A stretch of 51,678 nt of DNA, taken from NCBI GenBank assembly GCA_000310025.1, contig FN649740.1, positions 2,990,824 through 3,042,501 of the forward strand. Reading direction: 5' to 3'. The stretch is from Ectocarpus siliculosus (taxonomy: Eukaryota; Sar; Phaeophyceae; Ectocarpales; Ectocarpaceae). This document shows, piece by piece, positions 32,924 to 46,433 of this stretch. The notes below the pieces were generated by a model. It saw only the letters and a program-made list of their open reading frames with translations. It was not told the DNA's origin and did not search any database. Positions within the stretch are counted from its first letter, which is position 1. Every line of letters begins with the position of its first letter. The translations under genes were made by a program, and so were the position numbers.

Positions 32924-35900
32924 ATGAACTCTCTCCAGCCCGCCCGACACCCACGGCGGGAACAACGTGCTGTCTCCAATACTACCCAGGCTGACAGCAG
33001 CAAACCCATCACCCGGCAGGCGGGCAGAGGAAGCAGCAGTCCCCAACGATCGACTAGTAGTAGGCACCCATCCCGCTCAACCACCGAGATTCTCGGCGGG
33101 ATATCCAACACGCGAAGCCTCGCCTTCCTCATGAAAGTGGCGGGTGAGGACAGCGAGGAAGAAGACGACGAGAACGACTTGATCGCAGCGCCATCACCTC
33201 AGCAGAGGTCGCCATCGGCACCCGAGGAGAAACAGGCAGAGAAGAAGCTCCGGCACCCTTCAGGGCAGTGCGGTCCCCTGCTGCTCAACCACACCGCAGC
33301 GGCAGCAGCCGGCCGCCGCCGCCGCCGCCGCTCTTCCTTGCTGCCTCCCGCGGATCTTGACCCGTTGATGCCGGGGCTGCTGACCTGCCGCGACGACAAC
33401 ATGTCCAAGCTCGCCACCTACAGCGACGACGACAGCGACGACCAGGCCCTCGGAGATGGGCGCGGCAAACCCGCTGGCGACACGAACGAGCAGCCCAGCA
33501 CCGGACGAACGGTAGCCGTCTCCGAGTTCTCCAACTTGGCGGGCACGAGCGCGGCGGCTACCGTCGTTTTCCCTCCACGAAAGCCGGCGGCGGATGGAGA
33601 CGGTCGTGCCGGCCGATCTCTTGGTCTCGTGCCCTCCTACTCCTCTGTGGAGTATGCCGGGTGGTCCAAGTTTTGCCTGGCGTCCAGCGACACCGAGAAC
33701 GAGGGGGGCAGCTCGGGTTCCTTCGAGCAGGCAAAGGAGGTGAGGTCCGGAGGGAAGACAGGGAATGAATCAGGAATGTCAATCACACTGCCGTGCTGCT
33801 GTGAAACTCTTGGTGATGGCCCGGCGCGGGTAACGTTGTATGAAGAAACCGTTGCATGTTTGACAAATTTCGTAGCAAACCGCATGTGTGTGAGAGTGGA
33901 AATGCCGGCCGAAAGGGAAGTTTCGGTTTGAAAATTTCCACGGGTCCAAGCAACAGTCTAAATGTCGCTGTTGGTGCAACTGCCGGACGAACACAAATAC
34001 AGTACGACACGCGCTCTACGCTTGCTCCTACCAGCCGTACGATTGAACTGCTACAATCTAGAAGCGCTCTGATGCCTGGTGTGGCTGAAGCGTTGTGTAC
34101 CAAGTACCATGCACTATTTGGCACGGAAAACAACGGCTGACATTTCTTCATCGGCTACAAGTGTTTTTTTGCTTATTGTAAGAAGAATTCGAGTTGGCGC
34201 GCAAAGTGCTGTTGTTGTTGTCGTCGGTGATGTTTTTGGAGTTTGTTGTTGTTGGTGATGGTGGTACGAGTGGCAGCGGGTTCGATGAAGCTGTAGTTGC
34301 CGGTAGTCGTACCGTTCGGCTTCTTCGTGCCACTCTACACACTACCGCGGGCCCGCAGTTGATAAGAATTCTGTTACGAAAAAAAGGCTCAAGCGTGAAG
34401 GGTTCACGAAAAGTTCCAAAAAAGGGACAAGAAACAAGAAACACAGCTCAATCTCACGCCACAAAATAAGAAACGTCTCAATAAGAAACCTGATAGTGCG
34501 ATACCCCCAAGACATGAGACACAAGGGTTACATGGGGAGCGTGTCCAATAAGAAACGTCCCACTGCTGCTCCTTCCGTGCCCCCACCCCCCTACCTAGCT
34601 GAGCAGTGTGTTATTTCTTTGTAAGGAGGAGAGTGGCCGTTGGGGCATGGGTGCTGCTAGAGGTGGACGAAAAGGAGGGAGTCAGCTACGTGCCGGAGGG
34701 CGACAACCCCCAATGTTCGCCACACCGGGCTTTCTGGTTAATGCTGCATGCATGTTTGGTGTGCTGTTGTATTGTTAGCCAGAAATAAGAAAACCAGAAG
34801 GATGCGACAGTCAAAAGGAATAAGAAGCAAATGGACGACTTCGGCTGATCCTTCGACCCAAAATAAGGAATTGAGGCTCGACCCGATTTTGACGTTTCTT
34901 ACCCGCTGGCCCATACTGTACTACCGACGGATTTCTTGGAAGCGTACTGTAGAGAGATAAAATACGCGTCGTGAAATATCGCGCTTGCAACACCACACAA
35001 CTACACTGCTGTTGATGTGCAAGAGAAGGAGACTGTGTTGTCGGCGACGAAAAGGCGCAGATGGTCGCTAGTGGCAATCAGCTCGATTTGACGGAGAAGT
35101 ATGGCAACTGGCACCAACTTGATTCCTTCGTTTACCCGAGTCTACATGCAGCAGTTTTCACCGAAAGATGAGTCTCGTCGAGCGCTTACAACGCGTCACT
35201 GCCGGCGTATTCGCGCGTCGTTGTGTGGTGAGGCGTCTACGAATGGTTGCACGTGCTTCCTCACGGGGTTGTTGAAGACCCAGGCAACCAGGGGGGAAAG
35301 TGGTGGTTTGTGCTGGGTGGAAAAAGGCCCCTTCGATGATCACATTCCATCCAAGCCTGCCTGTGCTATGCGGAAGAACTCCCTCCGAGTGAATCACCTG
35401 GGGTGAATTTCCACCGTCGGCAAGATTACGAGACAAAGCACAAGCAATTGACGAAGGCTGGGGAGAATTCCATGAACCCGTGTGTCAAGAAAACGGGCAT
35501 AACTTTGCCGCTGCCAACATTTTTCTTGTCATTAGAACGCTACAATATCATATTTGCACGACATGCTCATGTGTTGCTTCCCGCACCACCGGTATTTTCG
35601 AATATTTTCTTGGTGCATACGCACTTTCTAAGACAGCAGTAGGTGCCTCCATGTGCGATGGAGACGAAGGCAAAAACAGCGATAACGAAACCAAGAGATG
35701 AAACAGCCGTACGACTTCCTATTAGCACAGGCAAGGGTTGATGCCGTCCATTTGCGTTTTTTCCGAATTACAGAGACAGAGAGTCGCGCGCACGCTAGTT
35801 CTGTTCTCCCTACGACATCGCGCGTCCGCGGCCTGAATAAACACACACACACGACCCACACACAAAGGAGGACGGCGCATGTGTATATGGGCGCAAGTGA

Positions 35901-38900
35901 TGAACAACGTGTTCTCCCTACATGATTGCAACTTTTTTCCATGGTCTCGGTGTTTGGGCGCAGGACGAATCCGAGGACGACAGCCGGACCTATTCCATCA
36001 CCAGCGGGGAGGAGGATGAAGGCCACGTCAACAGCGACGAGACGGACCCGCCGCTGCGGGGCGAGCAGGACGGTTTCGACGGAGGAGGCGATGGCGGCGG
36101 CGGCGGCGGGCCGAGCAGCGGCAAGAGCTCCGACAGCGACATCCACTTCACGGTGCAGGAAACCCAGGCGATACTCCGGGTCATGGAACGTCTCGGCTGC
36201 GGGGCAACGGTAGGCCGAAAACTTTGTTTGTGCGTGTTGGGGTTAGAGGTGGCTGAGCGGAGGGGGGGGGGGGAGAGAGGGGGTGTTGCAGAGCGCGTGT
36301 TGTTTATAGCCTCACGTTGTAAAAATATTTAATTAGGGTCGTCCAGGCCTCGGGTAGGCTGAACGGTGGTGCATAACTAAATCCAACGGACAAGCCTCGA
36401 GACGCGGGGTCAAGTGGTTGAAGGGCTAGACCGCACTAATGTCACAAAAATCACGCCCAGCACAACCCTCGGAACGATCGGCCGTCGGGGATCGGTCCTG
36501 TGGGAAAATTGTTCCGTCCTCCCGAGGACCCGTGGTCATTAGACTAAGGCATGCAAAACATGAGTACTGTCCCCCCCCCCCCCTCCGCGCTCAGCCCCCA
36601 GTCGATACTGAGTATCCCCGTCACCCGGAATGTCGACCGCTTCAACCAGACCCTTGCCAGGTTCGCGTCCTTCACCCTGGAAGACTGGATGGATGAGGTC
36701 TGCGACCCGATCATCCAGGACCTCCGGGGGAGCCAGAGCTACCGCGCCTCCGGCCTCGACGCGCGGCACCGCTTCGGCCGGGAGGAGAGCATTCCTCCTC
36801 TCAAGAGGTGTGTGTGCTCCGCCAGTGTCGTGTCGGGGCGAGGCCCCGAGGCTTCCTTATGGTTCCACCTGTGAAAGGGGCTCGCCGCTCAACAACGATA
36901 CTGAAAATAAAATAGGGTGCCTATCCCACCACTTTTGGGGGCGCACCTCCCCCCCCCCCACCCCCCCCCCAAGACCNNNNNNNNNNNNNNNNNNNNNNNN
37001 NNNNNNNNNNNNNNNNNNNNNNNNNNNNNNNNNNNNNNNNNNNNNNNNNNNNNNNNNNNNNNNNNNNNNNNNNNNNNNNNNNNNNNNNNNNNNNNNNNAA
37101 GAATAAAAAACCCCCCCCCCCCCCCCCCTCGCAGGACCCGTTGTACCCTCCTCGCTACCGACCCCATGGGTATATGCGTACACCGGTGTAGGACCTCAGT
37201 CCAGGGGGTGTCCAGCTTTCCGTGCCCAAAAGCTAGCGTCGGGACCTCTCCCTCGAAAGAAATACCAACTTTTTGCTCGAACGATATGAAAAAAAAACAG
37301 GTACATCAGCGCCGAGCTCTACCCGGCGTCCACCGCCTTGCTCCGCGACGCTCTCCCGGCGAGGGTCCGGCGGCGGGCGTTCGTCAACACGGCGGCGGCG
37401 ATGCGAGGGGAGGCCGAGGACCCATTCTGCAGCGTTCTCGGAAACAACGGAAGACTCGCCATCGAAGGCGTGGGGGGTGGGGTTGGCAAGGTATGCCCGG
37501 CGGTCGTCTATCTAAGACATTCGAAACGTGTATTCGCTCGGTGTCTTGTCGCGCTTACATAACCTTTCATGGCCCCGTCCCTGGGCGCAAGCAATGGTGC
37601 ACAAAGTTGCTGTTGAACATTTGCAATATTTAACTCATCTTGTGGTAGCTGTTGTGTTCACCGACCCCTCTCCCAAGGGGTTGGCCCGCCATACTTTGCG
37701 ACAACGCTAAACCCAGAGCTGGGACATAGGAGTTCTTCCGTGGACCTTAAGACTCAAAGACGCCGCTTGACCATTCAGAACAGAGACAAAAGCGGCTTTT
37801 TAACCCTAGAACCAATTCGAGGGCTTGGGGAGCCGTGAGCCGGGGGAATCGTGCCTCCGTCGCGAGCCGTTTTCCTTTTGTTGGACGAAATGGAGTTCTT
37901 CTTTTCGTGGCACGAACGAACAATGGTCGCCGCCCGTCCTTGGGCCTTCAACCCTGGCTTCATGTAGAAGAAAGAGGCCCGTGGAGGGGCCTTCCTGCCT
38001 CGGTACATGCAGACCAGAGTCTGCCGAGGGAAGCTCGAATAATCCCAGGAAGCCGCCAGCGACCCCGCTGAAGCATCACACAGCGTACCACGCATTCGGC
38101 TCAGCTCTCGTGAGGGTTGGCGTTCTCTTCGCAGAACGGAAGGGTTCAACTCAACCACACGGCCCTTTTGCCTGAACATACAACCAACGTCGTCGTCATC
38201 GCCGTGTGCACTCCCGTTGTAAACTTTCCAGGGTATCGGCGATGACACCCGCAACAACTTCGCTTCCGTCGTTGCGAGGCGGCTCGCGGAGCACGGGAGG
38301 GCCCACTACAACGTCGCTGACGGCGCCTCCCGCACCGGTGTTGCTGCCACGAGTGCCCTTGTTGGTGGTGAGCGAGGGGGTCCTGGTCGTAGTCGGCGTG
38401 GGCCCGCTGCTGCCACCGGAGGAATAGGAACCACCGCTGCCGACGTCGCCGTCCGGGGGGCGTCCCATGCCGTTTCGATCTACAGCGACAGCAGTGACAG
38501 CGAGAGTGACGGCGGAGTGATGGAGGTGACCTCTCCTCCTGCTGCCTCCGCTACTGCTGATGCTGCCTCCGCTGCAGTTGCTGCTGCTGCAGCAACAGGT
38601 CAGGGGGAGAGATCGGAGCCGCGCCGATCGTTGGCGCTGAGAGTCGACCTCGATGCCGTTGGCGCCGCCCGAAAGATCCCGAAACATGCCATCGGGACGG
38701 GAGGAGGCGAGAGGAACACGCCGTCGGGTTCCGGAGAAAGCAGCAGTAGCAGTGACCACAGCAGCAGTAGCGGCGGGTGCCGGTCTGGCGAGGAGGAGGA
38801 CGACGACGAAGACTACTACGCCGGAGACAGCGATTCCTGTAGCCCCAGACGCTCCTCGCCCCCTTCCATGTTTCGACCCCTGTCGCGGCCGACCGGTGGC

Positions 38901-40220
38901 GCGCCGGACGTGGCGGGCTTCGCCCGGCTCCGCGAGTACCACACGAGGCAGCGGCCCTCCGCCACCGTCGCGCTCGCCCTCAACACCGACACCAAGGGCC
39001 AACGCCACCCGGCGAAATCCTTCAAGGCGGCTGCTGGACGAGGTACTGCTACCGGCGGCCGCATAGTTGGTTGCGGGTGGCATGGCGCCAATCCAAGGCG
39101 GGGGGCGCCGGGGTCGGCGAGGCCGGCGGTCGAGGCGGCGGCGGCGGTGGTAGCGGCGCAGGCGCAAAAGATCGCTGAACCCGAGCGGGCAACAACGGCC
39201 CCAAGGGGTAGGGTCGGGGCAACGGCCACCGGGCGGGTGATTCCGGCGCCGAGGCCGGCGGCGCGACTGGCACGAAAATATGGTGTGATGGCTGGGCTGT
39301 CACCGCCGCCGCCATCGCAGGCGGGGTCGGTGCCGACTCCCGCGGTGACATCGGAAACGTCGGCGGCGGTCTCCGCATCGTCGTCGGCGGCGGCGGCGCC
39401 GAAAGCCGCGGTGGCAGCTGCGGCGGCGGCAGCAGCAGCGGCGGCGGCGGTGGTGACGGTAGCGATGCCACGAGAGTTCTCTCCCGGTGACGTCTGCGGC
39501 AGCGGCACGAAGCCGGCGGAACCGGCGGCGGCGGCGGCGGCGGGAGAAAAGCGATACGCTGATGCCTGTTGCGGCACAGAAGCAAGCTTCACGACCGTGG
39601 CGGCGTCGGAGAGCGCGAGGGAGTCGAAGCCGGAGTACACGCCAGAGAGCGACGAACCGACGACGACAAGTTCGGAAGAGGGGAGCCGCGGACAGGATCT
39701 GCAAGCGGGTACACTCCGCAGCGGTGACTTGGACCGAAGGGACGCGTGCTACAAGCACGGGCCTGCCGTGCCGGGCAAGGATGGCGTTGGCCCAGATACG
39801 CAGAGGAAAGGGCGAGGAGACGAGAGGAGGAGAAGAAGAGGAGAGCAACAAGCAACACGGAGCAAGCGCGTGTTCTTCGCCAGCAGCTCCTCTGGCGACT
39901 CGAGTGCCAGCGCCAGTGGCAAAGGCACCGGTAGCTTGCATCATCAAGGCGGCGGCGGCGGTGGTGGTGGTGGTGGTGATGATGGTCGTCGTCGTATTGG
40001 CGGTGGTGATGGTGAATGTGACCGTCATTCGACTAGAGCTGCGGCGGTACCAGCACCAGCACCAGCAGAACCGGTAAACGTACCGGCAGCAGGAGCGGAA
40101 AGGGGCCGTCTCCTGTACGAGCAAGTCATCAGGAGGGGGGGAGCAGCCCAGCCGAAAATGAGCCCAGTCCGCCCACTGCCCAAACGCCGCCCGCGGGTGG
40201 TATACGAAAGCCTGTGGTAA
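32924..40220 (+). CDS. Large acidic/Ser-rich protein, function unknown
   Basis: I do not recognise this protein. Five exons join exactly in phase: 32924-33739, 35964-36209, 36602-36807, 37301-37490 and 38232-40220 (TAA), giving about 1148 residues. The ATG at 32924 is the first in its frame; an upstream exon cannot be excluded. The ends are low complexity: acidic clusters (GEDSEEEDDENDL, SGEEEDDDEDYY), serine, glycine, alanine and arginine runs. A compact, non-repetitive part of about 160 residues spans exons 3, 4 and the start of 5, with NVDRFNQTLARFASF, LEDWMDEVCDPIIQDL, ISAELYPASTALLRDAL and [19 protein letters not shown]; it looks helical and is the likely folded domain. A second ordered patch, PDVAGFARLREYHTRQRPS, lies in exon 5. 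No membrane segment or signal peptide is visible. The acidic Ser-rich flanks suggest a nuclear or scaffold protein, which is inference only. A 122-N gap lies in intron 3. Confidence 0.75.
36977..37098. other. Assembly gap (122 N)
   Basis: 122 N within an intron of the large unknown gene, flanked by C homopolymers on both sides (36950-36970 and 37110-37128). The flanking exons still join in phase, so no exon need be missing, though a small phase-neutral exon could be hidden. Confidence 0.95.
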
Positions 40221-40227
40221 ATGGGAA

Positions 40228-40275
40228 CCCCCCCCCCCCTCCTCCTCCTCCTCCTCCTCCTCCTCCTCCTCCTAC
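40228..40275. repeat. C-run and (CCT)n tract in 3' flank
   Basis: A run of about 12 C passes into (CCT)n immediately after the stop codon of the large unknown gene, so it lies in its 3' UTR. A copy of ACAGCAGTA follows at 40279. Confidence 0.8.
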
Positions 40276-40287
40276 TTGACAGCAGTA

Positions 40288-43020
40288 ACGGAATGCCTCG
40301 CTCGCGGCAACAGTCGGGCAGAGGCTGTGTCGGGCCATGATGTGATTTACCCTCTCTAAGAATAGTCTTCATTAATGCCGAGCCCATGGGCGCAAGACAC
40401 GAAACATGCACTAGAGAGAAGATGGGGAGAATTGTCTTGCCTGAGGTGGATTAGTTTTCTTCGTGCCAGAACTCCAAGTAAAGTGAAATGCCAAATTCCT
40501 CCACGGTCTTGGCCGGCCTCTGAAAAAACAGGTCCGAGGTAGGGTAGATTAGAGGGTCTTGTAGCATTGGCAATGGGATCTTTGGATGGGGGTTGTTCAT
40601 CTGATTTGTTTGAAACGGCCCTAGTCGCGACTGTTGTCGGAGGCTTTGTGAAACGTGTGGGGGCGGGCCATACTTGTCTTTGAGGGTTTGCATGCCTCGA
40701 TCAGATTGCAGGCTTCGGTCTGGTCAAGGATAGATATTGTAGGTGTCGTTATCTAGGACTTCACGGGTGCCCTACACCTCGTTCTGGTTTGCTGTTGGTT
40801 GCGAGCGTGGGCCTCAAGGGCGTTGGGGGTCTGTAGGGCTGGGCTTGAATTTGAAACGGTTGGATTACCATATTAGGTTGTGTTTAGATTTATTGTACGC
40901 GCAATCTCACGTCCCCGCTAAAGTTTATTGGTAGTGTAGAGAGTTTTCTCTGGCAGTAGTGCTGGGTGATACCATTAGTTTGTCGTCTTGGCCCTTCGAT
41001 CATTGACCCCGCATTCCATTGGAAACGGATCCCTTTATACACCCTGAGCAGATTAAGATTTCCTGCCCCGTTGTGTTCATAGAAAGGAGAGAGGGGATAC
41101 AGAAGTAGTCTTGCTTGGTTTTTCGCGGGAGAGGGGGCGGGCGTCCTGCCGAATACGTATGTCATTGTCATGTCAGCGTTCAAAGGAAAGGGTGATGAAT
41201 CGTCTCAGCCTCCCGACGAAGGAACACAACATGGACTGTGTGGACATATGTAGACATACATACGAGGGGCTGACTTTGGGTGAAGAAACCTGCGGTCCCT
41301 CTCCTTTGTTTTCTTCACCACGGGGTGGGCCAGGAGTTGAGCAGGAGGAGGACGGGGGCATGCGTAGGCGTAGCACGATACTTGTTGTTCGCTGTAGTCT
41401 CCGGTATAGTAGGGATGCTGAGTCTATGTTTTGGGAGGAGTAGACAATCCAGCAGCAGCTGCACCATAGCTGCGCAATTCGTCTTATTTGCGGGCCTCAA
41501 AGTCGGGCTACTCGAGTGCTGTCTTTGTGTGTACAAACCTCATCGCGATTCGATAGACGTTTTTTCCTGAACTGTTGTGAGAGTGCAACACGGTAAGAGT
41601 TTATGACGTTATGGCAGCTTGAAGATGATTGTCTCCGTCAGGTTTCCAGGGAATGGTGGGAGATTACGGCAAGAAATGGCGTAGAGAAGCGTGCCTTCTT
41701 CGGTATGTGTAAATACCACCTTTTTTGTGTATCGGATGGCTACAATTGTACAGAGTACATAGTAGATACGTTCGTATTTGACGTTTTCGGAAAGTGTTTT
41801 GATAATTGCATGGTATATATTGTCCGCATGTGTGGCTGCAAAGTTTGTTCGGGGTGGCTGCCTGGTTCGTTGCGCCAATGAACATTGATTGTTGGATATA
41901 GGGTGACATTTTTATTACGGAGTGCGGTATTTGGTCTGTACAATATTAAGTATCATATGATGAGGCTCTTCCTTCTGTAGACTAATCGGTCTGTTGTGGT
42001 GTAGGCGACATGCATACGTCTTGTATGGCTTACACAATAAAAGTGGACTGCTTTACCGATTACCGGTTCGACAATACCCGCAACAATTGAACGCGCCCAG
42101 AGGGCATTGAAGCCATGCACCCGCGCCAACCACAGGCCGAAAACACCCCATCATGTGAGATCGACAGGGAGTTTGGTCGCGCGACCACACGTGTGTATGC
42201 ATATGAGTGTGCTTCTCAGGTGGTGGCTCTTGCGACTTTTGAGCCCCTGGTGCGATGGCTCTGTGGATTGCGAAACGAACGTAACGGACGGGCGTGCCCG
42301 AACCCGCGCAGCCGTTTATTCGCGTGTGTGCGTGTGTTCTCTCAAGTTGACGAGGAACCAAACTACGGCAGACGGTGCCCTATCCTCTATCCCTCAGAAC
42401 GTGGAAGAGGACAAACTACGGCTTCATTGATAATTTCATGGTTCTTATCGTTGTTTCTAATCGAAAGGAGAGGCGATACACCACGGCCACGGGGAGCAGT
42501 TACTGCTGTGAACGTGAACCCGGGTGGGTCGTGCGTTGTATTTTGTATTACGTGCATATCATGCTACTGCTGTAAAGTCCGAAACGCAACCCATTGCCCC
42601 GCATCTTGTGGTTCACACCACACAGCCCCCGCTGCTGTGCGTACACCGTCCGAGGAGTGCGCGTCAGCAGATAGCAGGACTTTTCTGAAGGTGCTTCGTG
42701 TCCCCACACTTTACGATGAGAAGTCGTCACGATGCAGCAGTTGGGGAGCCGTTTCGTTCTCGAACGGAGAAAGGGCAGCTGCTACTCATGCATGCGCTGC
42801 GCGTATGCTGCGGCCATCCTGCTACACTCTGTCTGCTGTGCTGGCTGTACCCTCAAGGTTAACCTCCCTGGCCGGCCGGTGCATCTCTCTGCCCTCACCA
42901 TTGGCGGGGAGCTGAAACTCCATAGTTCACCCGGACAACATAGCCAGGAGAAGAGGAAAAAAACACCCTGCCCGCAGTGCTCAAGCGAAACGGGGGCAGG
43001 ACCGACCAAAGAGACGGCAG
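40288..43020. other. Intergenic, no supported gene
   Basis: The region separates two plus-strand genes and must contain the 3' UTR of the first and the promoter of the second. The open frame at about 42115-42915 has no domain pattern and I do not call it. Copies of TACTGCTGT occur at 42501 and 42565. Confidence 0.5.
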
Positions 43021-43044
43021 TACAGCAGTATTTGTACTGCTGTA
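43021..43044. promoter_or_regulatory. Perfect hairpin upstream of the kinase-LRR start
   Basis: TACAGCAGTA (43021-43030), loop TTTG, then TACTGCTGTA (43035-43044) form a perfect 10-bp stem with a 4-base loop. It lies 50 bp before the ATG at 43095, so it is in the 5' UTR or core promoter. The same 10-mer occurs singly at several other non-coding places in the window. A regulatory role is inference. Confidence 0.5.
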
Positions 43045-43094
43045 GAACGGTACAGTAGATCGAGTTTCCCACGGACACTCGGATACAAATAACC

Positions 43095-46000
43095 ATGGGC
43101 GTAGATATTATCTCCCTGGTGTCGCTCATATATCAGGCCGGCGGTGCCGTCATCCACCAGTGCAAGCTCGTCAAGCAGTGTCCCGGGCAAGCCGCACGCC
43201 TCGCGATGCGGACGCAGAACGTCCTGGGGTTGCTGAGTTCGGCAGCGGAACAATTCGAGGGCAATGTGGCTCTTGAGACGAGCCTGCTGGAGCTCCGAAA
43301 CGTGCTGCTGCGGGTTATCCAGCTGGTCGAACGGTGCAAGCAGCCTGCGCGGTTCTCGGCAAAGGTGCACAGACGGAAAAGTTCTGGCGAGATTGCCACG
43401 AAAATCTCTTGTGTGTTGTTAGCTTCAACTCAACCGCGTGAGGATACATCTTCACATAACACACCGTTTTCGCATTTCCTTTCAAAGTGCAAAACCGGTT
43501 TAGACTTATTATTATGTGTTTTGTGCTGTCTGTGCGTGCGTCGGTGGTCAAGCCTGGCCGTGTTGATGAAGGTGACATGTGCGCTGCTGTTGCGACACAT
43601 TTGGTCTCGTGTCAAGGCGTTATTTTGTCTCCCATCTCCTCCTCTCCGTGCAGTGGCTCATTTCTCATTCGATCCCAAGTTTTTGCGTCCGTCAGTGCAA
43701 TGAGATCAGGTGACAGCTATTCCGGCATGAAGGCTACAAAAGGGTGACGTTTTCCTTCTCACAATTGCCCCTTCACTGACCAAGTTGTTTTTAGCCTTGA
43801 CGCTCTCGTTCAGTGTTTGGCAGCACGACTCTCTACTTCTAACTTCGTGTCGGTCGGCCTGTTGTTGCCTTGAATAAAAACCAGGTGCTTCGTGTTTTTC
43901 GCATCAAGGCCACCAAAGAAGCCCTCGTGGGAGCTGAGGCGGACCTCGAGCGCGTCACGCGAGACCTCCGCCTACCGTTGCTGACGGACATCAAATGCCA
44001 GCTTGGCGAGATCAAAGATCACGTCGTGAACGATCCTCAGCAAGACAGGGCTGCTGCTGCCGTTACAACCGCCGCCGCCACGGCTAACGGCGACCAACAA
44101 CAACAACAAGCGGCGGCGGCAGCGGCAGCCGCGACCGCGTTGAAGAGCCAGGGTCGGGCCGCGGACCCGCTGGACTGCGCGGATGAAGCGCTGATACAGA
44201 AGGCGAGAGACGCAATCGACCGAGGGATGATGGCCCGCAGCACGAACGGCTCTACCGTCGGAGAGGTCATCCGCGGGGAAATCGCGAAGTCGGGAGTAGT
44301 GAGCCCCCTCACAGAGACCGGCGGCGGCAACCACGGCGCCGGTGGCGGCGATGCGGATCGCACCGCCGGCAGTCTCATCGTCCACGTAAAGCGCGTCCGA
44401 TTCGAGGCCCTGGAGGAAGAGGAGCAACTGGGCCTGGGAACGTTCGGTGTGGTGCTGGCGGCGAGGTACTTCGGCCGCGACGTGGCCGTCAAGAAGGCTC
44501 GGGCTGCCTGCACCAGCCGGACACTCGAGGATTTCCGGTGCGTTGTGGGTCTGTCTGTGTGTGCCGTGATGCTTTTGGTGTTTGTGGTGCTGTGCTTGTT
44601 TTTATCGTCGTCGTTCGGGGGCCTCCGGGTTGAAGAAGGGCAAGAGGAGCAAGAGGGGATCTGTAGATGACTTTGAGGAGCCAATTGGCGTACCATGAAC
44701 GCATCTCATCTCCGATAGTTGATACAAGCGGAATACTGGATGAAAAGTTGAAATTTCTACTGCCGCTGCTGCTTCTGCCTTGGCGGTTTTCCCAGAAAAG
44801 GCGGTTGGAGGCGGCAGCAATGCAGGCATGTGTGTTTTCCCGGGGTCGGCCATCTCGACGAGATGCAACAGGCTGTCTTCTTGGAGGTTCTGGATGTCCA
44901 GATTTTGCTCGTCTTGTTTCTTGTACTTTCGGCTCCGGGCCGCAGCTGCTTTTTTTCGCAAATCCTGGATCCTGACTTGGTGGGGGTCTGCCGGGTTCCC
45001 CGCTGCTTTTTCCTTGCGCTCTCTGGTGTCGAATTCAAATTCGGTTCAACATCACCCTAGTTTCTGTAGAAGTGCGAGCGCTCTGACTACAACGCAATAA
45101 TTGGCAATAATTGGTACCCCCGGCCTCTGACGTAACTTGACAACCGAGTTTGAACGACAATCGAATGGACACCGTCACAGTGAGGGTCCACGGCGGTCCG
45201 TCAGGGACGGAGTTGGAGCCCTAACTCAAAAACCCTACCCCGATCAAGCTTGGGACACGACGAAACCGTGTGTGCCCCAAATAACTTGATCAATTCCTGT
45301 CGAAGGAACATGTGTTGGAGTAACTGTTAAGGTACTACTGACTTGACCACAGAATTTCGGGCTGAAGCCCCTCGACTCCTTGTGGGCTGGGTGGGAGAGA
45401 CCAAACGCGTTGAATTTTCTCGGAAATGTCAACAAAGTCAAGTGCGCGGACAAGTTGACATGTTGCATGACGTAACGTCCCACCCAAGTGTGCAGATTTT
45501 CTTGTTCCGAAGGCGATATTTGATGGTTTGCCGTGCTGTGCTTTACAACCTACGGTAGGCAACAGGAGGGAGGCTCAAATTGCATTTGAGGCAGACGTCA
45601 CAAACAGGCGATGGCACATGCGTACGACACTTGGCCCTCGTCTCTCGTCGCAGGCAAGAGGCCGAACTTCACTTCGCGATGCGCCATGACAACATCGTCG
45701 AAGTCATCGCCTTCAGCGTTGGGGACGCGGTCCACCCCCCCTGCCTGGTCATGGAGAGGATGGACGAGTCGCTCTATGAACTGCTGAGCCTGCAGCTCAG
45801 CATCAACTTCCCGTGGGCCCTCGGAATAATACACGATGTGTGCAAGGTAAACTTCAACTGTGGTCAATTTCAGTAAACTCGAATACCCTGCAGCAGAAAT
45901 CTCCTACCCCGAATATTGTTCAACTTCTTGCTGACCGACGGTCAAACGCAAAATACAAATCCGCAACCTTGATCGTAGTGTGGTTGCTATTGATGCCGCC

Positions 46001-46394
46001 GCCGCCGCCGCCGCTGTTGCCGATGGTTTCCCAGGCCCTTCACTTTCTGCACGCACATAACATTGTGCATAGAGACATTAAGAGCCTCAACGTCTTGCTA
46101 GACGCAGGAGGCACGGCCAAGCTTTCAGACTTTGGCCTCGCCCAAGTGAGCTCGACCGTCAACAAGGACACCGGCGGCACATATCACAGCAAGGTGCCGC
46201 ACTGAGTACCCCCAATACCTGTTTTCCACAACAACGTTCCGTGGAGTGTCTGCACTTCCGCACAGCATCGTTTTCCGTGCCCGATTTCTGTTGTTGCTCT
46301 CGTAGAAGTGTAGGCTAGAAAGTGGGGGTGTTTTTGTCGCACAGCATTTCAGCGCTTTTGGCGACGTATTCCCCTCCGCACCTCCCGTCTCTCC

Positions 46395-46433
<39 letters not shown>

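Noticed and set aside
38196-40411. Several long minus-strand open frames (up to about 320 codons)
   Set aside because: They are the complement of GC-rich, repeat-rich coding sequence in exon 5 of the plus-strand gene; they are poly-Ser/Arg/Pro without motifs or splice context.
42115-42915. Plus-strand open frame of 266 codons before the kinase gene
   Set aside because: No recognisable motifs, and it overlaps the region expected to hold the promoter. Several short overlapping frames on both strands are equally long for chance.
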